Under the pieces are notes generated by a model that was given only the letters and a program-made list of their open reading frames with translations, had not been told where the DNA came from and made no database searches. From positions 1 through 15,702 of the forward strand of contig JAHJXP010000104.1 of NCBI GenBank assembly GCA_018827585.1: a stretch of DNA of 15,702 nucleotides, written 5' to 3'. The translations under genes and the position numbers were made by a program. Shown in pieces: positions 1-5,999 of the stretch. This DNA is from Pseudomonadota bacterium. GTDB lineage: Bacteria > Desulfobacterota > Syntrophia > Syntrophales > UBA5619. Position 1 is the first letter of the stretch; each line of letters opens with the position of its first letter.

Positions 1-328
1 CCCGCAGACGACCGTCAATGACGGGCGCTACCTGGAGCCAGATGGGCAGGAACTTGTTGTTTTCAATCCGGGCGGTCAGCAGCACTTCCTCGCCGGGAAA
101 CAGTTTTTTCTTGTCGGCCTTCAACCTGCACCGAATGCCGGCAAGGCTCAATCGGCTCCAACCCCTTGCGCCGGCGATCATGGCAAACACAAGCATACAG
201 AAAACCGTCAGCGAAGTCTGATTATTCAGCAATGCAATAAACAGCACGACGCCGACGAGCAGCAGGATGATCGGCTCGACAAAAACCGAAGATCTCCGGT
301 TTTCAATGTCACTGTCCGCCATCGGCAT
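1..328 (-). CDS. DUF58 family membrane protein, N-terminal part (runs off the left edge)
   Basis: Only the first 109 codons are present; the gene continues past position 1. The reading frame opens with ATG at 328-326, and a second in-frame ATG lies two codons later. Two hydrophobic segments (about residues 19-34 and 39-53) form a membrane hairpin. They are followed by a soluble beta-rich stretch around residues 77-100 (LFPGEEVLLTARIENNKF) that matches the opening of DUF58 proteins. The start codon shares one base with the TAA stop of the MoxR gene (TAATG), with GGAG just upstream inside the MoxR coding end, so translation is probably coupled. MoxR-DUF58 pairs are a well-known arrangement, often followed by von Willebrand A and transglutaminase-like genes. 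The molecular role of DUF58 is not established; a role in envelope-associated complex assembly is only inferred from the MoxR partner. Confidence 0.85.
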   Translation of the reverse strand, partial: MPMADSDIENRRSSVFVEPIILLLVGVVLFIALLNNQTSLTVFCMLVFAMIAGARGWSRLSLAGIRCRLKADKKKLFPGEEVLLTARIENNKFLPIWLQVAPVIDGRLR

Positions 329-1266
329 TACTCCACCGGCAGTGGAACGGGAATCTGTTTCAGAATCTGCTCGACGAACCGATCCGCCGTTTCCCCCCGC
401 AGCAATTCGGCGTCCTTTAAAATGAGCCGGTGGGACAGGGCGGGAACCGCTATCGCCTTGATGTCATCCGGCAGCACGTAATCCCTCCCCCTCAAACCGG
501 CCAGGGCCTGTCCCGCCCGCATCAGTGCCAGGGCGCCGCGGGGACTGGCACCGAAACGCAGCGAATCGTGGCGGCGGGTGGCCCCGGTGATATCCGCGAT
601 ATACTCCCTTACGGCAGCGGACACCCGGATGCTTGCGCGCGCGCGCTGCAGCTCGCCGAGCTGTTCCAGCGTGGCGACGGCTTCCAGTTCCGGCAGCGGG
701 TCGTTTTCCTGAAATCGTTCGAGGATTGCGATTTCTTCGCGCCTGTCCGGATATCCCAAGCACAACCGCAGCAGAAAGCGGTCCAGCTGGGCTTCCGGCA
801 ATGGGAAGGTCCCTTCCAGTTCGATGGGGTTTTGTGTCGCGATCACCAAAAACGGGACGGGCAGCCGCATGGTCTGCCCGTCGACGGTCACCTGGCGCTC
901 CTCCATACTTTCCAGCAGGCTCGCCTGGGTCCTGGGAATCGTCCGGTTGATTTCATCGGCCAGCAGAATATTGGTCATCACGGGACCCGGCTGGAACTGA
1001 AATCGACCCTCCTGCTGGTTGTAAACGTTAAATCCGGTAATGTCGGACGGCAGCAGGTCCGGCGTGAACTGAACCCGCCTGAAGCGGCCGCTGATGCTTC
1101 TGGCCAGGGATTTGGCCATCAAAGTCTTGCCGACACCCGGAACATCTTCGAGCAACACATGACCATCGGCCAGAAGTGCCACCAAAAGAAGCTCCAGGCA
1201 GTCGCGTTTGCCGACGATCACCCGTGACATATTGGCGATGATGTTCTCACACAAGCTGAAATCCAA
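328..1266 (-). CDS. MoxR family AAA+ ATPase
   Basis: Cytoplasmic AAA+ ATPase of the MoxR branch, thought to act as a chaperone-like remodeller for partner proteins. Numbering from the upstream TTG at 1287, the sequence shows Walker A DVPGVGKT (48-55), Walker B LLADEIN (108-114), sensor 1 ATQNP (150-154) and the sensor 2 region ASPRG (247-251), followed by the C-terminal lid. The frame is open from a TTG at 1287, but a strong AGGAGGAG lies inside that extension (1279-1272), five bases before a second TTG at 1266. I therefore start the gene at 1266, giving 312 residues, the usual MoxR length; its N-terminus leads into IVGKRD as in the family. It is the first gene of an operon with the DUF58 gene, whose start overlaps this stop by one base. 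A later ATG at 1230 is possible but would remove family-conserved residues. Confidence 0.93.
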   Translation of the reverse strand: MDFSLCENIIANMSRVIVGKRDCLELLLVALLADGHVLLEDVPGVGKTLMAKSLARSISGRFRRVQFTPDLLPSDITGFNVYNQQEGRFQFQPGPVMTNILLADEINRTIPRTQASLLESMEERQVTVDGQTMRLPVPFLVIATQNPIELEGTFPLPEAQLDRFLLRLCLGYPDRREEIAILERFQENDPLPELEAVATLEQLGELQRARASIRVSAAVREYIADITGATRRHDSLRFGASPRGALALMRAGQALAGLRGRDYVLPDDIKAIAVPALSHRLILKDAELLRGETADRFVEQILKQIPVPLPVE

Positions 1267-1271
1267 AGTGA

Positions 1272-1279
1272 CTCCTCCT
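1272..1279 (-). promoter_or_regulatory. Ribosome binding site that decides the MoxR start
   Basis: AGGAGGAG on the minus strand, five bases upstream of TTG at 1266. It lies within the longer open frame starting at 1287, so that longer start is unlikely to be used. Confidence 0.75.
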
Positions 1280-1502
1280 GTTTTCAATTTAATTTATTTG
1301 AACCTGCCTGATTTTGATCGAAAAATCCAGACAAATCGATTCGCCCGCTAAAACTTTTCAAACCGCCCTCTGCCCTTTGCCCCCTGCCGGCCTCGACCGC
1401 GACCCGAAAGTTTTCTCCCATTGCACCGCATCCTTTGCTTTTTTTCATAAGCCGTCGAGACAATAGACTATTTATTTCGATCTGGCATAGTAAGGACAAC
1501 GC

Positions 1503-1700
1503 ATGCACGACAACCGCCTGTTTGCGTCACAGGGTTTTGAGGGGACCACCACGCTTAAGATCGCCGGAGAGGCCGGGGGCACAAAACCGTTGCTCTATTA
1601 CCATTTCAAAGGCAAAGACGAGCTGTTTACCCACTTTCTTCCCCCTACCATGCAGCATTCGGCGTTTTTTGTGGGCATCCAACCTTTCGATCCGAAATGA
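1503..1700 (+). pseudogene. TetR/AcrR regulator remnant (DNA-binding domain only)
   Basis: The 65-residue frame contains a nearly complete TetR N-terminal helix-turn-helix: RLFASQGFEGTTTLKIA, then EAGGTKPLLYYHFKGKDELF, i.e. the usual LFa..Gf..tt...IA..AGv....lYyhFk.KdeLf pattern. Two things are missing. The first helix normally begins about 10-15 residues earlier (R..Il.aA), and the ligand-binding domain of about 130 residues is replaced by 19 unrelated residues and a stop. The position where V usually precedes TKP carries G. An AAGGA motif six bases before ATG means the fragment could still be translated. TetR proteins bind operators as dimers through the missing domain, so this piece is unlikely to work as a normal repressor. 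It is divergent from the MoxR gene, with a 236-base gap. I read it as a decayed gene rather than a designed mini-regulator. Confidence 0.65.
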
Positions 1701-1952
1701 ATGAGGTTCATCTTTCTCGGGACCCTGAATACTCCTGGAACGAATACATCCAGGCATAACGCTTTGAGAATTTGAAGAATCAGCGAAGCTAATTTGTGGC
1801 GTGCAGAGAAGGTCTGTCTGAATTATGCCGAAAAGCCCCTCGTAACAGGTGAAACAGCCTAAATCGGGTTGCTCAACCGGAAGATTGACCAACCAGATAC
1901 ACACCTTCCATCATCACCGATACCGTACCCATATTTTGTGGCCAAAATTCAA

Positions 1953-1981
1953 TTGACACACATGATCATTCTTCCTATACT
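1953..1981 (+). promoter_or_regulatory. Sigma-70 promoter for the lipoprotein gene
   Basis: A perfect -35 TTGACA at 1953-1958 and a -10 TATACT at 1976-1981, separated by exactly 17 bases. Transcription would start near 1988 and read through the group II intron-like hairpins before reaching the ATG at 2146, giving a leader of about 158 bases. The hexamers and spacing are seen directly; activity is inferred. Confidence 0.7.
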
Positions 1982-2040
1982 CCCATCGTGAAAAAGCATT
2001 GCCTTATCAATCAATTTGCGCGTAAGCGAGTACAACCGAG

Positions 2041-2107
2041 GAACCGGATGCGGGAAAACTGCACGTCCGGGTCTGTGCGGTGTGACGGGTAACCGGCATT
2101 CCTACCG
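2041..2107 (+). ncRNA. Group II intron 3' end remnant (domains V and VI)
   Basis: Bases 2041-2073 fold like domain V. The lower stem GAACCGGA pairs with TCCGGGTC, there is a two-base CG bulge on the 3' side, and the upper stem TGCGG pairs with CTGCA around a GAAAA loop. Bases 2079-2102 form a second hairpin capped by GTAA, placed as domain VI normally is, followed by CTACCG near the expected 3' splice end. The usual AGC catalytic triad at the domain V base reads AAC here, and the loop is five bases instead of a GNRA tetraloop. This suggests an inactive or diverged copy. No reverse transcriptase/maturase frame is present upstream, so only the 3' end and perhaps fragments of other domains survive. 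It sits in the leader of the lipoprotein gene. The identification comes from structure and remembered consensus; a covariance search was not possible here. Confidence 0.68.
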
Positions 2108-2145
2108 TGGAGCAACATTAACGATACATCGAGAAAAGAGATATC

Positions 2146-3183
2146 ATGTTTGGAGATAAGAGCAACACTTTTTCGATTTCTTGTATAGTGCTTGCAAGTG
2201 TCATTGTTATCGGATGTGGCGCAACTGTAGGGAACAAGGCGTTTACCTATAAAGAACCTGTCACAGATCCAGATATCTATGTTGATATTTATAATCCTGA
2301 TAAGGCATGGCAGGGCACTACTTTGCTGGCTGACAACCATCGACTGGAACGGTCGAGGATCATTGAGTTGAATATGCAAGGGCAGATTGTCTGGGAATAT
2401 GACCTTCCAGAATATTTGAAACAGTATACAAACCCCGGATTTGATGTTAAACGCCTACCGAACAACAACATTCTGTTCGTATTGCCTTTGAATGGTGTGT
2501 ATGAGATCAGTCGATCCGGCGATATTGTCTGGTCCTACATGGATAGCAAGGTCTCCCATGATGCAGATCGTTTGCCAAATGGCAATACGCTTGTTGTTTT
2601 TGGTGGTGGGGATAGAATGAATGACCCGCAAGTCAAAGAAATCAATTCAAAAGGAGAGATTGTTTGGGCCTGGTATGCAAGAGATCACTTCAACAAGCCG
2701 CCCTATAAGGATATCTATGATGAGGGCTGGACTCATACAAATGCCGTCAGCAGATTACCGAATGACAATACACTGATTAGCCTAAGGAACTTCAACTTTG
2801 TGGTTGAAGTTGACCCCCGGGGGGCAGTTGTGAGGACAATCGGGGAAGGGATTTTTCATCGACAACACGACCCGGTAATGCTCCCGCATGGTAACATCCT
2901 GGTCGCAAATCACCAAAAACCTCACCGAGCAATAGAGGTTGACCTCAACACGGGTAAGATTGTTTGGCAATCTCCAGGGTTCGAACGGGATGCCACACCC
3001 GTAAGGGATGCCAACAGATTGCCAAATGGCAATACCCTAGTTACCGGCACTACAAAGATCATTGAATTCACTGCCGAAGGGGAGATCGTTTGGCAACTAA
3101 AACTCAAAGGCGTTTATTTCGCAAATCAGCGTAGTATGCGCGGATTAGGCTTTTACAAAGCTGAGAGGATTGCTCCGCAGTGA
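2146..3183 (+). CDS. Lipoprotein with arylsulfotransferase (ASST)-like beta-propeller
   Basis: 345 residues. A short N-terminal hydrophobic stretch ends in the lipobox VIGC with Cys24, so the mature protein is probably a lipid-anchored envelope protein. The rest is a beta-propeller. A blade signature RLPNGNTLV, or a close variant, recurs at about 103, 142, 203, 246 and 291, and four of the five are followed by a strand ending in a form of EI...GEIVW. Residues H138, H197 and H241, just before three of these blades, are placed like the pocket histidines of ASST-family propellers (HD.dRLPNGNtL). ASST enzymes move sulfuryl groups between phenolic compounds in the periplasm, but they are much longer (typically over 550 residues), so catalysis is unproven; a binding or scaffold role is equally possible. 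The gene is visibly AT-richer than its neighbours (26 G/C of 60 bases at 2641-2700, against 47 of 60 at 13561-13620 in carB), pointing to horizontal origin. It stands alone behind its own promoter. Confidence 0.8.
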   Translation: MFGDKSNTFSISCIVLASVIVIGCGATVGNKAFTYKEPVTDPDIYVDIYNPDKAWQGTTLLADNHRLERSRIIELNMQGQIVWEYDLPEYLKQYTNPGFDVKRLPNNNILFVLPLNGVYEISRSGDIVWSYMDSKVSHDADRLPNGNTLVVFGGGDRMNDPQVKEINSKGEIVWAWYARDHFNKPPYKDIYDEGWTHTNAVSRLPNDNTLISLRNFNFVVEVDPRGAVVRTIGEGIFHRQHDPVMLPHGNILVANHQKPHRAIEVDLNTGKIVWQSPGFERDATPVRDANRLPNGNTLVTGTTKIIEFTAEGEIVWQLKLKGVYFANQRSMRGLGFYKAERIAPQ

Positions 3184-3245
3184 TCATCGGCAGTTACTTA
3201 TGAAGGACGAATGGGATCATAAGAAATGGCTCAGTTCTATTAAAT

Positions 3246-3267
3246 GCCTAACAAATCACCCAAGCGG
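3246..3267 (+). other. Half attC-like motif (integron recombination site remnant)
   Basis: GCCTAAC (3246-3252) fits the R'' consensus RYYYAAC, and CAAGCGG (3261-3267) follows at the distance and with the sequence expected of L'' in attC sites. The partner half (CCGCTTG...GTTAGGC) is not found in the following ~150 bases, so this is at best a truncated site. It lies 62 bases after the stop of the lipoprotein gene, where a cassette's attC would be. Confidence 0.3.
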
Positions 3268-3363
3268 CTTAGTTCTGTCGCTCTGGGTCAATCATTCCAG
3301 TTGGTAATCCTCACTTCAATACCAAATCAGAACTTACGTATAGGTAGGTGAAATCGGCAATTG

Positions 3364-3573
3364 ATGCTTTTCTGTACTCCGCAAATCATCCGCCCCACCT
3401 ATGGGAAGTTCCTCGTCCCCGTGGCCAACGCCACCCCCTTTCTGATGCTCATGGGGCAGGTCGTCACGGGATGGCTCCTCCTCTGGCAGGCGGGCGTGGC
3501 CAAGGAGAAGCTGAACGCACCGGACGGCGACGGAGCGGATAAGCCTTTTGCGCTCTTCAGGCGCGATCCATGA
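3364..3573 (+). pseudogene. Acyl-CoA dehydrogenase C-terminal fragment
   Basis: A 69-residue frame whose middle part, KFLVPVANATPFLMLMGQ and VVTGWLLLWQAGVAKEKL, resembles the C-terminal helical extension found in some acyl-CoA dehydrogenases (ATp.L.lfG.vv.gWlLl.qA..A...L). The catalytic flavin domains that should precede it are absent: upstream is AT-rich sequence with no related frame. The expected ending, in which small and aromatic residues form a last helix, is also missing. I therefore treat it as a stranded remnant, not a functional gene. It lies on the opposite strand to the hydrolase/oxidoreductase operon, whose genes may belong to the same kind of acyl or enone metabolism. The family match is from pattern memory only. 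Confidence 0.45.
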
Positions 3574-3625
3574 CACGCGAAGGTCATCGGAGGCAGCGTC
3601 AACGTTTTGTTTTTTCACGAAGACC

Positions 3626-4516
3626 TTACAGTTCTGCCTTCAGCGTATGAGCTGCGATGGTCTCGACAATCCGGGGCCACGCCCCACCGTGTGGGAGATC
3701 GTGGCCCATACCCTCTATCAACATCAGTTGAGCTCCGGGGATGGCTTTGGCGGTGTCCTTCCCCCCCTCCACCGGCACCAGAGGATCATCGGTTCCATGA
3801 ATAACCAGTGTAGGCGCCTTCACTGAAGCAAGGTACGGCCTTCTGTTGACCTGCGTTAGGATGGCAACGAGTTGTCGAGCCATGCCTTGAGGGTAAAAGC
3901 AGCGGTCGAAGCTCTCGGCCATGATCCTGCGGGTCCATTTTTCATCGAGCGGGAAACCGGGGCCGGCAATGGTTTTAAAGACGCCGACCATGTGCTCGAT
4001 GCTCGGCTCACGCTCCTTGGGAGGGGGGGCGAGCAGAACCCCCAGCACCTCTGGCTTCAGTTGTGGAAGCTCAGGATTGCCCGTACTGGAATAAATTGAG
4101 ATCAAACTCAGGACGCGGGAAGGGTGCCGAATCGCGATTGTCTGGGCGATCATTCCCCCCATGGACATACCGCAGATGTGGGCCCTCCGGATTCCAAGAG
4201 CGTCCAGGAGACCTACCCCATCGTCAGCCATATCGTCCAGGGTGTAAGGCGGCTTAATTTTCTCGCCCTGCATGATTTTCCCGAAGGTTTCGATGAGGTT
4301 CGGAACGCCGGCTTCATCGAATTTGGTCGAGAGTCCGATATCCCGGTTATCAAATCGGATGACATAGTGACCGCGTTCTGCAAGGTCTTTGCAAAGGTCA
4401 TCATCCCAATGGATCATCTGTCCGCCAAGCCCGATGATCAGAAGAAGCGGTCGGCCTGATGGGTTTCCGAACGTTTCATACTCAATTTGAATACCATTAG
4501 CCGTTACTCTCGACAT
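3626..4516 (-). CDS. Alpha/beta hydrolase
   Basis: 296 residues from ATG at 4516, preceded by GGGAGG about eight bases upstream. The frame is open further upstream, but that extension overlaps the oxidoreductase gene and does not look like protein of this family. The alpha/beta hydrolase fold is clear: an oxyanion-region LLIIGLGGQ (25-33), the nucleophile elbow GMSMGG with Ser118, HGTDDPLVP with the acid Asp244, and GMGHD with His272. The segment FDNRDIGLST (55-64) is typical of this subfamily, which includes esterases, lactonases and C-C bond hydrolases. The substrate cannot be read from the sequence. No signal peptide is seen, so it acts in the cytoplasm. It starts 17 bases after the stop of the flavin oxidoreductase, so the two are very likely co-transcribed, with the reductase first. 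Confidence 0.9.
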   Translation of the reverse strand: MSRVTANGIQIEYETFGNPSGRPLLLIIGLGGQMIHWDDDLCKDLAERGHYVIRFDNRDIGLSTKFDEAGVPNLIETFGKIMQGEKIKPPYTLDDMADDGVGLLDALGIRRAHICGMSMGGMIAQTIAIRHPSRVLSLISIYSSTGNPELPQLKPEVLGVLLAPPPKEREPSIEHMVGVFKTIAGPGFPLDEKWTRRIMAESFDRCFYPQGMARQLVAILTQVNRRPYLASVKAPTLVIHGTDDPLVPVEGGKDTAKAIPGAQLMLIEGMGHDLPHGGAWPRIVETIAAHTLKAEL

Positions 4517-4533
4517 TTCAGCGCCTCCCCGTT

Positions 4534-5640
4534 TCACGAAGACTTTTCCTTTTTCTCCGTGACGCAGTAGATTCCTTCTCCGGCCCTGGCCGGGCCGAAG
4601 CACTGGTTGTCCGAAATACAGGCGGATTTTGCAAGGTTCCCGGATTTCCACCGGTTGATCAGACCGGGCTCCCGGATCAGGGGGCGGCACAGGGAAATAT
4701 AATCGGCCGTGCCTTCGGCGACGATTCTCTCGGCCATCTGAAACGAACGATTCCCCCCCACCAGAATCAGCGGAACGCCTGTCTGCTCTCTGAAGGCTTT
4801 CGCCTCCTGCCGGAAATAGGCTTCCTTCTCCTCGGAATGGATCCCCGTTCGGCTGGGGCTGAGTTTGGCGCTGGTCAAGAACCCGCCGCTCAGCTCGATT
4901 GCGTCTATGCCGCCTTTGGCCAGCATCCTCCCCACCTGGAGGGAATCTTCAAGGTCGAGGCCGTTATCGATAAAATCACGGCCGTTCAGCTTGACCAGTA
5001 CCGGGTAGTCCGGTCCCACGGCGCCCCGGACGGCCCGGAGCACATCCATGAGGGCCCTGGCCCGGTTTTCGATGCTCCCCCCGTAGTCATCGGTGCGGCG
5101 GTTGAAGGCCGGCGAGAGGAACTGGCTCAACAGATACCCGTGGGCCGAATGGATCTGAACGCCGTCAAAGCCGGCTTTTTTCGCCCTTTCCGCCCCCTCG
5201 GCGAAGGCCCGGACGATCTGCCCGATCTCCTCTGCGGTCAGCTCCTTACGGGGAGATTTGGCGATTCCTTCAATGTTGGAAACCGCAAGGGGAGGGTGCC
5301 CGGTCAGTCTGGCATTGGCAAAAAAGCCGGCGTGGGCCAGTTGCAGTACTGTTTTGCCGTTGTTTTCATGAACCGCATCGGCCATGGCGGTCAGGCCAGG
5401 GACCAGATCGTCACTGTAGACCCCTAATTGCCGGGGTCCGGCCTGTCCGTCCCTGTGAACATAAGCGTGGCCCGAGATGATCAGTCCGATGCCGCCTCTG
5501 GCGAGAGCAACCATATAATCAATCAGCCTGGGCGTGGCGCTGCCGTCATCGCCGGCCATCCCTTCCCAGGTGGCCGACCGTACGAACCGGTTTGCCAGAA
5601 CCATTCCATTGATTTGTGTTTCCTCAAAAAGATTTGCCAT
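4534..5640 (-). CDS. NADH:flavin oxidoreductase, old yellow enzyme family
   Basis: 368 residues from ATG at 5640 with a strong AGGAGG upstream. It is an FMN-binding TIM barrel of the old yellow enzyme family: QLAHAG (100-105), the active-site and flavin-binding signature HSAHGYLLSQFLSP (164-177), NRRTDDYGGS (180-189), VGGNR (294-298) and LCRPLIREP (317-325). Such enzymes reduce activated C=C bonds of enals, enones or enoyl-CoA-like compounds with NAD(P)H. It stops after the barrel, so it lacks the FAD/NAD domain of 2,4-dienoyl-CoA reductase and trimethylamine dehydrogenase. Its tail carries cysteines at 341, 347 and 359 (CISDNQC ... GIYC) in a pattern reminiscent of the family's iron-sulfur motif but not identical to it, so cluster binding is uncertain. 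It is the first gene of the pair with the hydrolase. Confidence 0.94.
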   Translation of the reverse strand: MANLFEETQINGMVLANRFVRSATWEGMAGDDGSATPRLIDYMVALARGGIGLIISGHAYVHRDGQAGPRQLGVYSDDLVPGLTAMADAVHENNGKTVLQLAHAGFFANARLTGHPPLAVSNIEGIAKSPRKELTAEEIGQIVRAFAEGAERAKKAGFDGVQIHSAHGYLLSQFLSPAFNRRTDDYGGSIENRARALMDVLRAVRGAVGPDYPVLVKLNGRDFIDNGLDLEDSLQVGRMLAKGGIDAIELSGGFLTSAKLSPSRTGIHSEEKEAYFRQEAKAFREQTGVPLILVGGNRSFQMAERIVAEGTADYISLCRPLIREPGLINRWKSGNLAKSACISDNQCFGPARAGEGIYCVTEKKEKSS

Positions 5641-5671
5641 TTTCTCCTCCTGCTATCTGATCTTAACGACT

Positions 5672-5811
5672 TCGTAAAAAGTCAATTTCCCCCTCCCCCG
5701 GCGGGAGGGGATTAAGGGGAGGGGGAAATAACATCCGGAAATACGGTCACTTATCACCCCAACCCTTGCCCTCCCCCATCAAGGGGGAGGAGATTTTTTA
5801 ACTTTTTACGA
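5672..5811. repeat. ~140-bp palindromic (MITE-like) intergenic element
   Basis: TCGTAAAAAGT at 5672-5682 recurs inverted as ACTTTTTACGA at 5801-5811, a perfect 11-base terminal inverted repeat. Inside, each half carries the same G/C-tract design in opposite orientation: CCCTCCCCCGGCGGGAGGGG near 5691-5710 in the left half, and CCCTCCCCCATCAAGGGGGA near 5770-5789 in the right half. The whole element is thus a long imperfect palindrome with nested hairpins. No coding frame is present. It sits about 30 bases upstream of the oxidoreductase start and about 190 bases before the transporter start, between the divergent genes. A non-autonomous mobile repeat is the simplest reading. Confidence 0.65.
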
Positions 5812-5989
5812 GACCATCAGAAATAATGCCAGTGAAGTTTTTCTTTTCATCTTCTTTTCCTCCTGATAAAGAGTGTGCGCATTTTACACCAACCCGGCTA
5901 TTTTGACATCCATAACCTGAAAAATAGGCGACTTCTTCGACGACGGCGGATTCAATGGAACCAGCGCAAAGTGGCGGGGACAAAACCAC

Positions 5990-5994
5990 AAGGA
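5990..5994 (+). promoter_or_regulatory. Ribosome binding site that decides the transporter start
   Basis: AAGGA five bases before an in-frame GTG at 6000. The upstream ATG at 5955 has no comparable motif, so the GTG is preferred. Confidence 0.55.
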
Positions 5995-5999
5995 ACGGC

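Larger units (their letters stand above)
1701..2145. other. Gene-free 445 bases: intron remnant plus promoter
   Basis: No convincing coding frame lies here on either strand; the 125-residue minus-strand frame at 1527-1904 runs antisense to the TetR fragment and resembles nothing I recognise. The stretch holds a good sigma-70 promoter (1953-1981) and group II intron domain V/VI-like structures (2041-2102). The part at about 1815-1905, with GAAAAGCC, GTGAAACAGCC and the small palindrome GGTTGCTCAACC, has the flavour of group II intron domain I, but I cannot confirm that by eye. Confidence 0.5.
3184..3625. other. Gene-poor 442 bases with attC-like half site and a dehydrogenase fragment
   Basis: This interval separates the lipoprotein gene from the convergent hydrolase gene. 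The first ~170 bases are AT-rich like the lipoprotein gene and contain an attC-like half site. The composition then switches abruptly to GC-rich from about 3385, where an acyl-CoA dehydrogenase fragment lies. No intact gene or clear terminator was seen. Confidence 0.6.

Noticed and set aside
430..1227. 265-codon plus-strand frame opposite the MoxR gene
   Set aside because: Antisense to a MoxR ATPase with all AAA+ motifs; low-complexity Q/G/R-rich product.
1284..1508. 74-codon minus-strand frame just upstream of the MoxR gene
   Set aside because: Low-complexity product without family similarity; it ends inside the MoxR leader, and no matching ribosome binding site was evident.
1527..1904. 125-codon minus-strand frame
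   Set aside because: It overlaps the TetR fragment antisense and has no recognisable motif or ribosome binding site.
2146..3183. PQQ-dependent dehydrogenase
   Set aside because: The propeller repeats are of the RLPNGNTL/ASST type, not the tryptophan-docking repeats of quinoprotein dehydrogenases, and the protein is too short.
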